Shown here: one piece after another, positions 11,117 through 26,065 of the stretch
Numbering within the stretch: the first letter of the stretch is position 1
Layout: each line of letters starts with the position of its first letter
Assembly: GCF_001039355.2 (NCBI RefSeq)
Contig: NW_019775576.1
Location: 97,513 to 161,512 of the forward strand
Direction of reading: 5' to 3'
Length of the DNA: 64,000 nucleotides
Origin: Lingula anatina
Taxonomy: Eukaryota; Brachiopoda; Lingulata; Lingulida; Lingulidae
Translations under genes and position numbers: made by a program
Notes under the pieces: generated by a model
Told to the model about the DNA's origin: nothing
What the model saw: only the letters and a program-made list of their open reading frames with translations
The model's database searches: none

Positions 11117-12835
11117 AAAAATTCTTGAAAGAGAACGACACAAAGCTGCTACAGCGGAGACATCCCATCTAGCACATGGCTCGATTGCTGCTGTCGCTGC
11201 ACCAGACTCTGCCGTTTCTGTTGTCATGAGAGAGAGCAAAAGACAGTGTGGACTTTGCAGGATCAATATCCGTTGTTTTGTGACTTGTAAATGGGTGAGG
11301 CGTCACGGCTGTGTGTCGGTATGTTTTGTTACCTGGGAAATAATATTACTTTCTAATTACCAATGATTTTTTTAGTAATCATGAACACCCTTTTCAAAAG
11401 TCGAAATTGGCTTGGTAAACGAGTGTTTGCGTTTCTCTCTGTGTGTGTGTGTGTGTGCGTGTGTGTATGAGAGAGAGATTTTTAAAGAAGTCAAATTATA
11501 GAAAAATATCAACAATTATATTTTAACTGCTTTTGACATAAGGTTTAGTTCACCGAAAGTTAATAAAAATCTTATTTCTCATTTGTTGGCACTGTTTGCG
11601 TTGGAGGGAGGGTGGGGTGGGGTGGGAAATGGGTTCTACCCCAGCCATGTTCTTCATTTTAAATCTTCATATAAGACGAGAAGCATGTATGGACATTTGA
11701 AAATGAAGAAGTTAGCCCGAGTAGACTCTGAAAATGGTTCTAGGATATAATGGAGGTGCTCAAAATATATTAAAAAAAACATTATTTTTTAAAAAGAGAA
11801 AAATAAAGGTCAAATCGTGAAAGTGATGAATAATATGATCTTAAGATGATAATCATAGCATGTTTTTGAGCTTGGGTCTGTGTAGAGGTTTTGCTGACAG
11901 GCCCTAGAAAATTGTTTAAAACGAGAAGTGAAAATTCCAAGTGACGCAACGAACTGTCCACTTTGTTTTGTCAATCCAAGTAAGATGGTTTGAAAAAGGA
12001 CATTGGGTATTTCCGAGTTTGGAATTCAAAAGAGTTAAAAGTCTTCAATGGCGCCACGGAATTTTTTATTGCTTTTTTTCGCGTAGAAATATCACGAGAG
12101 TTTCCATTAGTCGGCTGACAATCTCCGTAGAAACATTTTGAGTTTAAAAGGGATATTGATGTTCACAATACGCCCTTATTGAATCACCCATATCTCTTAT
12201 TATGATAACATGTACGTGTCTTTTTTTTATCGTAACCTCGATGTATTACTCATGGCACAACACGTGCCGCTTTTCAGAAAGTCCGTTAATATACAAATTG
12301 CACGCTGTCTTCTGAGTAAACGATTTCTTTGTTAAAACAACACATTTGCACGGTTTTGAAAACCCCATGTTCATTTGTACGCCCAATTAATTATCACAAG
12401 CGGTCAGACACCGCATCTAGGTTTTCATCAGTCATATGTTATTGCCGGAACAATAAGTGCTTGTCGCGACGGTTTCAGTGACTAGCATTTCATTGTTCGT
12501 GGACTTCAACGGAAAGTCAAAGTTATTGATACATTTAATGTTTGACGTAAATTTGACGTCATTCCGATAAAATTCAATCCCAGATTGTTTGGGTTTATCG
12601 ACTTTTTACTTTTTAAAACTGGGAAGGCCATAATGGCCATTAAGAGTATGTATGAACATCCGTGCTCGCCTTTTGTTCGGCTCCATGAAGGTAATAGAGG
12701 ATGTTTATGTTTTGGAATTGATTGTTTCTAAATTGGTCTTTTGGTACCCAATCACGCGGTCAAGCCTATGGTCAACTGAACCCGGGTCAGAATTACTAAC
12801 AGTAATTAGTTTTCATTAAAATTCGGTCATTTATT

Positions 12836-12837
<2 letters not shown>

Positions 12838-12892
<55 letters not shown>
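12838..12892 (+). repeat. (TC)n microsatellite, 27 units
   Basis: An uninterrupted TC run. Comparable TC/GA arrays lie at 10612-10645 (intron 2 of the GCNT-like gene), 41566-41628, 43099-43138, 48871-48915, 51315-51338 and 52755-52786. Confidence 0.95.
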
Positions 12893-12895
<3 letters not shown>

Positions 12896-13564
12896 CTTCT
12901 ATATAGGTTCCTGTCTTCTCTAAGTGATATTACCACTCCAAATGAAATCGTATTTTTTATTGAAATCAACCGCCAAAAGATATGAGGGGAGTTCAGTTGT
13001 TTTGAGCAGAACGAAAAAAAATCTGATCAGAAAGCGTATATCCATAGCGCGTTATTGCAATTTGAACTTAAATTAATGATAATTGTCTTCATAGAAAATA
13101 AAAGATAACGCCAGTAAAATGGTCCAGTGTGTTAGTGCCACCTTACCCCCCCCCCTCGATATTTTTTAATGCCAGTGACTTGAGTCATTTTATCATTGTG
13201 ATTATTTTCACACGTCCTTCTCACCATCTGAGTCCAAATACTCCACAAAGATCAAAGTTGGCATGAACTACAATTTCTCAAGAATAATAAGAAAAAGAAG
13301 ATAATGAAGAAGATGATTATGATGACGAAGAGAAATAGGGAGAATGTGAAAAAGAAGACATTTTATTCAAAAAGGGCAAAACACGTCAAATAAAACTTAA
13401 TTCAGCATGGCCCTCTGAAGGTTAATATAGGGCTAGTGGATATTGAAAAAAAATTGAATTTTAAACTGTTTGAATCAGAAATCAAAATTTTCATTATAAA
13501 ACAATATATATATTAATAAACTTACCAGAGATATATAACAATACAGATATATTTACAAATAATC

Positions 13565-13567
<3 letters not shown>

Positions 13568-13609
<42 letters not shown>
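13568..13609 (+). repeat. (CA)n microsatellite
   Basis: An uninterrupted CA run of about 21 units. Other CA/TG runs are at 6251-6280 (PABPN1 intron 1, ending a few bases before the donor of coding exon 1), 11440-11467, 21537-21609, 22696-22724 and 26031-26061. Confidence 0.95.
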
Positions 13610-13610
<1 letters not shown>

Positions 13611-14018
13611 CAGACGCGCTGAGGTAGGTGGTTTTGATGTCGATATACTTTTATGGAAATCAGGTGGTTCGATTTTCTTGTTCACTGTTGATTGATGACA
13701 GGCATAATGATTTTTCACCACTGGTGATAGGGGAAACCTCTAACAACATATAATTTATTTGGGTCACGATTTAGTTAGTAGTCTTTGTCCATGATTGTGC
13801 CATTTTTTGTAAGGTGTATGTCGATTAATAAATATGAAATCTAAAATCTATACGCATTATGCGCACGATGCTGACGTTCCAAGTGCCTCAGTCTATATTT
13901 CTCTTTAAAAAAAATTTGAAAAAAAAAGGACTTTCATATAGGGCCTTCATTTCTATTACTTATGTCCACAACGGCATGATCAACGTCAGACGTTTATGTG
14001 GCAAAGTAGCTACATTCG

Positions 14019-14030
14019 CCACTAGATGGC
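14019..14030 (+). promoter_or_regulatory. CTCF-like core site
   Basis: CCACTAGATGGC fits the conserved CTCF core CCASYAGRKGGC at every position. It stands alone in the gene-poor region about 3 kb after the GCNT-like gene. Binding is a motif-based inference. Confidence 0.4.
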
Positions 14031-17000
14031 GTGGGCCAAATACTGAGGGCAAGCAACAGGTCCGCAATGACAGAAATCCCAAAGCTCGTAAAGCACAATT
14101 TGTGAAGAAAAAAGGCTTTGAGCAAATCATGGGATAGAAAAGAGCACTCTACAGTTAACATTTTCATGATGTTAACTTCCGAGTGAACTTTGTCCACAGA
14201 ATGTTCTATAACATAGACATCCAGAAAAGGGGATGGTCGTAAAACGTGACATCTCACACCTTTTTTGGCAGTCACCGTCAGTTTCAATTATTTCAATTGA
14301 TTTTTGAAAGTTTGTGCACTTCCTTCACGTAGGTTGAGGATTTCCTTCCCTACTGGCTCTTCCTCTAGGAATTAAAATGATACAATATTAATACATTACG
14401 ACACCCTCGACTGCAACGGACGACTAACGGTTACACGTTGTACAGCAGTTTATGAATGGGATATTGATTTGAACTGTGAAAATGTCGCGAAGGCAAACGT
14501 TTGTGAATGACCAGGCCGATGTGGTCAATACCGTAACCATGAATGAAAGCCGTAAGAAATGGACGCCGCTTTCATTCATCAACCCGTTTTGTTCCGTGTT
14601 CGGAATGCGGAATTCCTTGTGTGAAAATCAATAAAAACGTGCTTTTAAAGTTCAGTGTGACCGTGACCGCATGGTGGATGGGTAAGGATTGAGGGTGGGG
14701 AACATGGTGTTGGATTGGGGGTAAGTTGAGGGTGGGGGTGGGGGGGGGGGAAGAGATTGGACAGATATGTTAAACAATCTCGATAATCAAAACACGATAA
14801 CAGGGGTGATCTTTTTTTCTATCTCTTTTTTTCCTTTTCTTTTTTATTGTTTTTTGTAAAAGGCCCATCTTTCTAATATATTTCTAATGAAAGGGGCAAA
14901 AATATACGAATGACTGTGTTTGTGGTTATTTTTAAGACCTGCTCTTGGTTATTACCTGAACAAAGGTCCGTTTTGTAATGTAAATTCATGCATGTTATCT
15001 TTCGTCCGTATCTACCGAAATTCGAGTCGTGATATAGGCCTATCTTCTTAACAATGGTTAGAATAATTGTTTGAACATGCAATATATATTCATTCATTAA
15101 CTCCGTTAATTGCTATTTGAGACATACATTTTGGGAAAAAATTCAGAAGTATTGTAATGCCTTTTAGGTTCTCGCATTAGACATGTAGCATGTCGGCCTA
15201 CTTGCGCACAGCAACGGCCACAATAGATCGTGTTTCACATAACAGAAACCCCGCCCCCTGCTTTTATAGACGTCCCCCGTTTCACATGTCACGCTGCACC
15301 GTGGGCCATATCGATTCAGTAATAGTTTGCATGGTTTGGAATGCTTTAAAACTGGATCCAGTAGAAGCTCTTGTTTTGAAAGATGCCTCTCCCCGCCCTA
15401 AATTTATTAAATTTGTAAGAAGTTAGGCCACTAAAGTGTGAAGTATGGTATTTTATAGGTGGCTGGTGCTTTGCTTGTGAATGGCAGTTTGTATAAATCG
15501 GGAAGCAGCTTCTAATGTGTTTTCTGAGGGTAGTAGTTCAGTAGTAGTAGTAGGAGGAGTAATAATTTACCGCTATCGCCTGTTACTACTGTGTTTGGCT
15601 ATTTATTCAACTGCAGTGAACTGCAGTGGAGCTTTTCACTTTTGTGAAAGTGATGCGAATTAAGGATAGGAGTTTGTTGTGACAAAATCAAAAAGGAGAT
15701 GGAATCTAAATATTTAAATATATTTTCCATTCTGGGAAGTGAATCCATTTTCACCTAGGTTGCCAGAACCTCCTCCCCATACACTTCCCTCTTCTCAAAG
15801 ACTGAGACTGAAACATGATTGCTCCACTGGTGTGACCTTGACTTGGTGGAATGTTTGTTCTTTTCTCCTTTTCTCGCTACCGTCTGGAAAGTTGTTGATT
15901 ATAAACTTAACGGTTCGCCCCGCGTGTCGCCATGACCTGCGTCACCCTAGAACAACCACAGGATGTTTCTTATAATAAACTTCTTTTGGTGCGTTGGGGG
16001 TGTCCGTGTATGAATTTACCTGCACTAAAAACCGTACAAAGTTGAATGGTCAAGAAAGCAAGACAGTGGAAATCGTGAACGGCCATTACCACCCAACAAA
16101 TTTAATCAGCCTTATGTCATCAAAGATACGACCACGACCTCTATAAAACGACCTTTTAACATACCAAAGGTTTTCACCCAACTGCAGCACGTATTTATAA
16201 TGGGTATAATTAAGTTTTTTTCCTTTTTTTAAAAAATCTTTTAACCTGGCAACATTTTTATTAGTGACATTTTATCGGCAGATCACATTACGAAAATATT
16301 CATTTTGACATACTAGTATGAATGAATAAATATGATAAAAATCTATATTATCTACGTTATTTTTTGTAAAACCAGCCACCTACGTCCTCCGACTGAACGA
16401 TTTTTTTATCATCCGGCCGTGGTCCTGCAGAACACAGAGGGCAAAATATAGGACAGTCGATTTCGTGACGCACGATTATCGATGATTTTCAGCAGGTACC
16501 TTGGCTTCCTGATTGATCCTATTAAAAGTGCCATTTTGTCCACAATTAACAAAAAACTACTGAACAAAACATTCGGGTGTCATAGACAGACTTATTGTCA
16601 TAAACGCTTGAAGTTTGTTTCAAATCATTTCCCGTCAGACAGAGGAATTTACATTAAATTGTCTTCCATCGACATCTACTCCATCTTATTTCTTATCCCG
16701 GGGTTAACTTTACGCATTAACACGTCATAAAATTGTTTATTGTCTGGTGTATCTGTATACTTAACAATTGTTGAATATGGTGACATGATATTACAGAGGT
16801 GCACATTTTAAAACACTAAAGACCTATTTCCGCGTTCCGCTTGTCGCTATAGTGCACTCCATTGATAAAAACAAAGACTGCGGCAATTCAGATACCAGCT
16901 TCAAGTTGGTGATGTTTTTATTGACATAGCATATGTTTTTGTATTCCGGGTTTGAGTAAATCGAAGGTGGACGTGAAACGAACAAAATACAATTTACAAA

Positions 17001-19126
17001 GCATATACAGTAGGATAGAACGGTTGTTGCGTTGACAGCGGATCTTATGTACTGAATATAAGCCGTCTTAGTTACAACTTTGGATATAACAAACAAAGAG
17101 GTTATTTGTACAATCTGTGATGTTACACTCATCGAGACACTGACTGAAGGAAATGTGTTTGACGAAGAAGGAGAAAGAAAAAATCTAACACCTAATTAAG
17201 ATCCCCAAAAATATTCCTTTTCAAAAAAATTACTAGAAGAGGGCACCCCCCCTCCCCTTCCGCCCCTGTCGCCTGCAGCCTATTGCCAACCCCTCTTTAT
17301 AATTGCCCACCATTCTTGGGGAAATTGCAAACAAGCTTCCGGGAGTTGGAATTTTTTTAAAAATATTCTTGTTGAAACCTTCCTCGACGAGGCCAATAGT
17401 TTCAGGTGATCTGAAAACGCGTAAGCGCTGCAGTGTAGAGAAACCAGTTTACTTTAAAAAATAACACGTTGTGAGGCCCAGTGACTGTCGTCTGCCGTTT
17501 GCTGAACCTCATAAGTCATATTTGCCCTAAACGTTCTGGGCCGGTTGACCAAGCAGTATTCCAATCAGTTTTCTTACCTAGGAACGCTCGCCAAAACTGT
17601 GGTCAATGCTTAAAATACTTTCGCGTTGACTACCAGTATAAGTACATTGTGCCCTCTGGTATCAGGGACCTCTAACATAGTATACAAAATTCCAATATAT
17701 AGGCAGGGTCCGATACAATAATTTTGTAACAGATTACAAGCGGACACTGTGTACGGAGAGTGCAGTTTTAGTATCTTCGTATTCAGGACAAAGAAAGAGT
17801 CTGCAGTTAAGTGACTGCAGCTCGCCCAAAGGTTGATATTTCAATGTTTACTCCCCAGTAAATCATCGTTTCCTGCCTGTTAAAAACACTTAAGAATGAG
17901 GCATTGAAAAACACGCAAATGCTGTGAAGAAAATGAGGCAATGAGTGTCACCAGTATTTAGACTATGCTGTTGTCACGCGCTCGGATCAACAATAGGCCT
18001 ACTTCAAAGCAATTCAGAATGAACTGATTTGTTTGTACACAAATTAAACGTAGATTAAAAATGACATGTAAACAGTTAGTGTTTCTGCGTACTTTGCATA
18101 CTTGGTAGCTGCCGTTCCTGTAGCGGTCTTGTCTGGTGACGTAAATGAATTAATACTATGGTCACATAAACATCTTTTTTTTTTTTTTTTTTTTTTGGCG
18201 TCGTTTCGTCATTTCATTTGCAACAATTCCATTGAAACTCGTACTTTGGCGATCTACAGAAAAAGAAAAAAATAAGGTAAGATACAGAATATTTAATTTG
18301 ATTATTTTCATCTTAATATAAATTATGGAATCTACTGTCTAGCTATAGGCCTAATCAGGTTTCTTTTGAAGCTTAAGACACATTACTAAAGTACCCTAGT
18401 TTTAAAGTGTCCTATTTATTCCCAAGAAAATTTCGTTATCCAAAGAACCACCGATTTGACAAATTTGACAAACATAAATGGTTCAAAGCGCATATGTGTA
18501 TTTCTTATATGGGTCAAAACCAAAGGTAGCAATTGAAACTGGAACCCTGAAATCGAAAAACAAAGCTTAATCTTTTTTCCTAGGAGGCGGGAAACTTTCA
18601 GTCTGTCTTCATTTTTTAGGTTTAACCAAAGGTAAGAATATCCCTGAGAACGGGTTAGTCCATAAGGTCTGGTCGTAAAATACGTTAAGAAATGAACAAA
18701 CTATTCCCTTTTTGCCAGTGTAAAATATTTGGATTAAATAAACTCCAAATGCCCCAAAGTAATTATTTTTAGGTCCGCTAAAGTCATATTCCTTGCCGTT
18801 ATTCCATGATTTGAACACCTAGACTGGAAAGTTAGTTGGCCAGCCAATAGGATCGACGCAACCTACCGGTACCTTGTGACCTTGACCGTTACTATCACAG
18901 GAAAGCAAGGAGAGCTCTAATGAGTACTACATGTACTCAAACAAGCCAATTCCTTCGAAAAAGACAAGGTCATTTTACATGTAGCCTTATTACCGGCTAT
19001 AGAGGCCTTCCTATTGGTTAGAGGGTGAAAATATGGCAAAGAGTTAAGCTTTTCACTGACGACTTGCACATTTAGTTTGGTTAGCGGTCTTCAATCTTTA
19101 TTATTTCAACTTTTTCTACACATAAA

Positions 19127-19294
19127 CAGGGGCGGATTTAGGCCGTCTTCTGGGTTTTCTGGAAGACGGTCAGATTTTCAAGTTTACATCGTCAGCCATC
19201 TAATGTTTTCTGTCGGAAGACGGTCAAAAATGGAAGATGGATCAACAAAGATAATTTGGAAGACTGTCAGAAAATATCTCTGGATCCGCCCCTG
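19127..19294 (+). mobile_element. MITE family 2, subfamily with a GGAAGACGGTC interior (168 bp)
   Basis: The terminal repeats are caggggcggatttagg and ctctggatccgcccctg. ATAAA flanks both sides (19122-19126 and 19295-19299). The interior repeats GGAAGACGGTCA-like blocks. It is similar over its whole length to 44438-44619 in reverse orientation. Non-coding. Confidence 0.75.
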
Positions 19295-19299
19295 ATAAA

Positions 19300-21536
19300 A
19301 TCTATAAACATAAATTTCACACGCAGTTATGGAAATGGTTTGAAGCGATATCGCGGTACACCTTATAGACTAGGTGAAGACAAAAGAAATGGGCACAAAA
19401 ATTATAATGAAATAATAAATAAATAAGATTTAGATTAAATGGCGAATTTGAGTATCCTCTACCAGGGCCACAGCTTGATTTTTTCGCTACATATTCACGG
19501 GTGTCTCTGGTTTATTGATAGCATTTTTCTGCACCGTGCGCGTTGGAAAAAAAGTGCATATACGTAATCTGCGGCTGTGGTAGAGGATAGACCTTGTGTT
19601 CTTGAATTTTAAGGTCCCGGTACAATTGCCGTGTATGAATTCCTAGAATTGTTTTTGTAAACTGCGTATATTTGCCAATATTTTATTAAAACGGATAACT
19701 ATAGCCTATGTCGCGTCTGCGGTTTGACCGCACTTCATCTATGATCTGTTTATGGTTTTAATTCAGACTTGATAGATACAATTTCGGATATTGCATTTGT
19801 AGACAGCGGAGACGTATGGAGAAGCGTCGTGCCGTAAGAATGAAATATATAGCAACCATGACAGGAGATAGTTGGTTTTACCGGAGGCTCGTGTCACTAT
19901 TTATTAAAATCAAACAAACAGATGTGCATTGAAAGACAGTTCAAGACAACACAGCATCTAAATACGTTACAACGTCAAAAAGAAAATTATGCTTTTACCA
20001 GAATTTTAAACAGTTATGTACTTGGCTTAGATCTTATCTAACAAAAAATTCACATGCAAATAATTTACACAGGTCTGTAGGTCTATTGAAGTGCTTTTGA
20101 TAAGTTCTTACTAAACAAACAAACAAAAAATACCACATATAAAAAAGACCACACGAACTATGTCAAAATCACCAATTGTCAAAGTGTACAAATTAAAGGG
20201 AACTTTTTTTGCCATATCATACTGCATTAAAAGTTCCACTGATTTTCTATCCAAAACACTACGTAAAACGTAAAGTAAATTTCTGTCAAGAAAAACACTG
20301 TGGTAAGCACCATGCGAAGAAAACTGGGTTGAATAAGTCAACTCCTTGTTGGAAAAGAAATGTTGTGGTGAAGTTGGAGAAATCATCTCATTAGCAGGAT
20401 TTTAGAGTATTTTTGATGGGACGCATATCGATACCTGTAGAGTCAATGGACTTAAGCTGTTACTTTTAGGTGCCTGGAACGCAGAAGCCTGGAGAGCGGA
20501 AGTAGAGACGTTTTGGTTTGGTAACACCGAAAACCGCTGTGTTTTGTAATAAACCACTGTCAAGTACTGTGATTCATTGAAGGTTGAGGATATTGTAACC
20601 CTTTATCATCATCCACATCCCGAAAATGATTTTTTTCCTGCATCTAATTATTCAGTTATGCATCTATCTATGTGCTGATTTAAAACAATAAAAAAAAAAC
20701 TCGGAAATATAAAATATCGGCGTTTATATTTCTCGTTGCAATGTGTAAGCATAGGCAACTCAAAGCTTTAATTGTCAGTTTAACACCTTTCTATTTTGAG
20801 ATGAGATAGCAATCAGTACGGGACGTAACTTCATCCCTGAACAAGATTTTGGCACGAAAATTGGCAGAGTTGACCAGGGGTGTATAGGCTACAATCCTAT
20901 GTCGTCATTTTTGTTTTTGTTATGGAGTTATAAGCCCCTGATAACAGATTTTCATTAAACAAAGGCACTATTTTACTTTATCAACGATAAAATTTGAACT
21001 AAGACTTCTAAGAAAAATCGCTGGCAGTGTTTTGGAGTGTTAAATGGTGACATTAAATCGGCGTTAAAACAGAAATCCTGGCTGCTCAGGTAAAGAGAAA
21101 TTTGAGAAATCGATTTTTCAGTTTTAACCCGAAATTATGACGTCACCCGTAAGATTAAAATGTTAATTATTATAGTCACTGTACCCTGAAGATTTATCTT
21201 TTATCCAAAAGAAGGCATGTAAGACAGTAAATAAGGTGTTTTGGCGAAGGGTGACAATATCCTTAAACTCATCTAAAGAACTGTGTGTTGGTAGATTCAG
21301 CGTGTGTAAGATATATAACTACACATATATCTTTATTAGAACTCAACATGGAACAAGGGAAGTTGGCTGTTGACCCTTGCTGTAGCAAGCCAGTCATGGG
21401 GAGATCTTCCTCACACACTTCCTATAATGTTGGTGGGTACAAAATGTGAAGCGGGCTGGGGAGGGGAGGGGAGAGAAGATTGTTTGGCTATTTTAATACT
21501 TTTCACTCTCTCTATCTCTCTCTGCACCCCTATCCC

Positions 21537-21611
<75 letters not shown>

Positions 21612-22690
21612 CCGTTACATCAGACTCTCTTGGTATACCATGTTTTAATTTATTACTTTTATTCATTATCATTATTTCGTTCAGACATTTTCCGTTGAAT
21701 GTGGAATGTGGTTTATATATATATGCTGTAGCCGTCTTTCATTAAAGGTAAACAGTAGGGTATGCCGCCGCTCTCCCTCTGTTTGTCTGAATCACCTTAA
21801 AAAGCCCGGCTAAAAGTAGAGTGTAACAGGGTCAATTGCTCTCGAACCTTTGTTTAGTTCCCGGTATCCGTAACGATAAATTTAAGTGACCACTGTTTTA
21901 TCGACTTTTAAAGTATAGGTCACTCAAGTGCGTGGCGTAGTTGGGCCAAGGCGCAGATTATTTTTGTTTGTGTAGCCTTTGCTCTAAAGACATCAGGTAT
22001 CAACTTTGAAAAACAGTTTAACATTTCCAAGGGCATTCAATCACCACAAGACAATGGCTCCAGCAGCTGTTCACTAATTTTCCTCCATTGTCTTTCTACC
22101 GACTTTTAAACCGAGAAACCAGTCTTGAACAATGGGGAGGAACCACTATTGCTTATCGCTACAACGAAACAGGCAATAAAACACAAGATTCCTGTAGTGC
22201 CCGCCCGCCATTGATGCGACCACAAAAAGCCATTGCCTTTCGTAAATGTTTGCTGTACTTCCAGACTGTGATTCACTGCCACTTATTTTGAAGGCATAAG
22301 GACCACCTATTCCGTCAGCTCCGCTGGCATTATTCGGTTAACTTGAATTGGAAGAGCTTATACTTACGTATTTAACTGTTTCAAATCACTTTGTCAAATT
22401 GGTGCCATCGACTAGAAAATACTCACAAAGAAATCTTAATGCAAACTTGACTCGGAAGTAACACGTCTGGAGATCTCGTTGCCTTTTTCAGATTTATAGG
22501 TGCGATCTGTGTGACACTGATACGACCTTCTTCACAGAAAGCCACGGGGCAGTCAAGTGGCGCTAAGAAATTTATCCACAGCTAAAGGTAGGTAAAATTT
22601 TGTGTATTGTATTGTATTTATTCAAAGAATGTAATTCTTTTGTATAGTTTTGCATTGCATTATACTGTATATATTTAATCAAATAGTATT

Positions 22691-22724
<34 letters not shown>

Positions 22725-25700
22725 ATTATATATATTATACATATATATGTGATTGTTTCAATATATATATATTTAGATAACCCTATGTATTTTTAAACGT
22801 AATAGAACTTGATGGGTGCTTTGCATCAGGCGTGTGTACATAACACATTTTTCTTGGTTGAAATCTAAACCTGAAATTACGTTTTTGAACGTCAATGGAA
22901 TTTTTTTAATATGTTTACCTATTTGTGAACACACTTCATCCCTAACAACAAATGAAAGATAGGATAGGCAAAACCACACAGAATGGCTTTGCCCCTCTTG
23001 AAAGTAGGTCGAGTACTAAAATGCACCGCTCAACACCCTGAAGTCACATTTGACATCATAAGAGATGGTGAATGAATTATAAGAGGCTTTATATCTGTTA
23101 TATCAAACCCAGACACCTGTGTATCCGTTATTATCATTGACATTTTTCAAAGAAGCAGGCGTGTGCATGTAATTAACTGTACCAAGACTGGGTCAGTGAC
23201 GCACTAGAACTGATTGTTTCCGTATGAAGCCTGAATGTTTTTACAATAGGCTAGGGACAATTATCCGCAATGCTGTCCTTATTATGTCACGAACGAGGTC
23301 ATTACTGAAGATATTTCCAGTTAGTACAAATTCATTATCTGTATCATCTTAAAACCAGGGGATACATTCCAGAAGGAGGACTGAATAAGACATGAATAAC
23401 GGTAAACTGTATATTATACAATTACCGGTAGATAATGGCGAACTGCCCTCTGTGCCGGAGTTTCGAAATGTCCTTTTAAATCGAAACCGAGGTTGTAATT
23501 TAGAAAACGAAGTTCAGTTTAGAAGGGAACTAATGATATGCATAGTCAAATGGGTACCTTGAATACACTGAAACCCCAACCAGGTACCAATTTACGTGTG
23601 TCCTTTCCACTCACAAAAACCAAGTTTCGGAGAGGCAAGTTTCCCTCTGGTCTCTGACACCAAGGGTGCCTATGTCATTTCCTGATTTGGAACCCTTTTC
23701 CACAAAGTAACTTAAACCCGAGAATTAGTCTAAACTTTTATTATGGCCTAAAATGTACAAAGGATATATTAATATCGTCCCAATTAAATGAAACATTGCG
23801 TCTCTATATAACATAAAAGGCATGGTTAATGTTTCAAACATGTTACTTCATTTACACAGACCGCTGTGGAATTTTCTTGAAATAACCTAGACCAAATGTT
23901 GGTCCAAAAGTTTAGATCAATTTTTGGGTAAAAGTTCGTGCGTGAGGCCGGCTGCTTGGGAATAAACCCCTGTGTAAAGCCCAAGTAGTGGCTTGAACGA
24001 TTAGCCATTAATTCACTCTAAAACACAGGGTGTTAAAAGGCAGTTTATCGTTCATGTCAGACAATGATAAAAGGCGTGTAGGTTACAGCGTTTTGTGTTG
24101 ACTTGACATAAACCACTTGAACGGGAAATGAATCACGCCGTTGATAGTCGAACAGCTGCTGCGCGGAAGAAATATTTCACACACAATATATATATACTAC
24201 TCCACTGCTACTCGGCCCCGATGACTTTTTTGTACGAACAATTTTTCGGTTGTTAGTATTGTTTTGTTCAAAGTTGACACAATAAAAAACAAATAAAAAA
24301 AGGTGATGAATCGCGTATGACCACTGAAAAATGTCACCCTAAGTTGGGGTAAGGACGGGACGTGATAAATTAACAGCTGTCTTTTTGTTAATCGGAATGA
24401 AAACGGTTGTTGTTTTTTTTTTTTTCGTTGTCACATCTGTGTGTAAACTGAGTACGCTATAGGCCTTTTGGCGCATTGTGGCTAAAGTACAAAATGAGCG
24501 TTAGATTTTTTATGTTTATGGCAGAACATTTTTATTATTATTATTTTGAAAATTTCCACACTTCCCCCTAAGTCAGCTAGGTATACCACATTCGGACTCG
24601 TTCACATAAATCTTTGAGTTTAAGCTCCTAGCTTTCTTTTGGTACTCGTAAGGGAACGCTAAAAACGAGGACTTTAAAACTCGAAAACGAGTTTATAGAT
24701 TACGATTTCCTCTACAGTTTTGGATCAGGCATAGATCTACCTTGATAATAAAAGAAAAACTGCTGAAATTTCTAGGTTAATATTTTGCTATATGAATGTA
24801 TATATATGTCACTAAACACGACGAACAGTGTACGCATATGTATTCGTTCGTGTACCCGAGTCCTAGCAGGTTCTACTATTTTAATGCCAATTTCAAGCAA
24901 CTTTAATATTAGGACTTTTCTTGTACATCAGAGAACCGATAAGTTGAAACGTCGGGAAAAAGTAAACTATCTAACGACGCGTATGTACCTATGATACAAA
25001 TTTCCTCATTTCAATGAGATGTTTTTATACTAAGCGGAGTGTCAAAAAAGAGGTAGAAAATAGGATTCCTCTCTTCTTCTTGTTCTTAGGTATACGCAAA
25101 AGAGTGAATAAAATGACTTCCTCTTGTAACTTTTATTTAATCGAGAATCTTATCCTAAATAAAGGTTACTTATGTATAAAGTCGTGTCACTCAATCGTTT
25201 ATAGTCAGGTTTTTTATTTAAATTTTAAATGAAATTGATACTTACCACATTTAATTGTAAGTGGACGTATTTAGGGGTTGGATCGACTGAACGACGACCA
25301 CACAACAAAAGACAATTGTAGCTTGGACATAACATTCGTTATTATGTCCAAGGTTGTAGGCATTAAATTACTAATAGTGACCAAGCTACGTCGGTGCGCG
25401 AGGCTATGCAGTTAATTTTTGAATAATTACGCTATACACCCAGTAGGCTATTGAATCCCCTTAATTCTGCGGTTACTCAACCCTTATTTGTGGGATCGTA
25501 GCAGGCCTGGGAAAAGATTACTCCAATTTTTTGCCGTGTGAACTGCCTGAGTTAACACAAAACAATAAATTCCTTGGTTACTCTGTTTATATACACCCAT
25601 AAACATACTGACGGGGGCGGAGAAAATAAATCTCCCATAAAAATGGTATAACTGCGTCAATGGGAGCTTATTGTGTACGTTAACTTGTGCTGGGTGACAA

Positions 25701-26031
25701 TGATATATACTTTTCCTCAATGAAGTGACACTTTGCAGCTGGAAGCGGCTTGAGGAGCTGTGAGACATGGGTTGTTTCATGTGGCCTTTGGTTTGATCTG
25801 TCAACCTTGATTGACGCAATGTCACACCTAACACAATGTTGCATTCGAACTGCCGTCACACCTAACACACTGGTATGTTTCCGCTGTTACCAACTGTTTT
25901 AGGAAGCTGTTTGTCCAATCCATTAATGAAATTGTGACAGGGAATTTGGAGTGTAAGAGAGTGGGGAAAGGATGGTAGTGTTATCTTACTGTATGTACCC
26001 GGGGATGCACACACACAAATACACACACATG

Positions 26032-26061
<30 letters not shown>
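19300..26061. other. Gene-poor stretch
   Basis: No convincing exon. It holds long CA and TG arrays, TGACGTCA at 21138 and an 11-bp perfect inverted repeat at 25322-25352. The CA-encoded frames near 21400-21700 are artefacts. Confidence 0.5.

Positions 26062-26065
<4 letters not shown>

Larger units (their letters stand above)
11117..19126. other. Gene-poor stretch
   Basis: No convincing exon. It holds TC and CA microsatellites, a G-rich tract (14670-14750), a CTCF-like core (14019), TGACGTCA at 12554, poly(T) near 18176-18197 and several TAGGCCTA palindromes. Confidence 0.5.

Noticed and set aside
21370-21698. Two frames made of His-Thr repeats
   Set aside because: They are translations of a CA microsatellite.
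25322-25352. Inverted repeat as a microRNA precursor
   Set aside because: The stem is only 11 bp, too short for a normal precursor hairpin.
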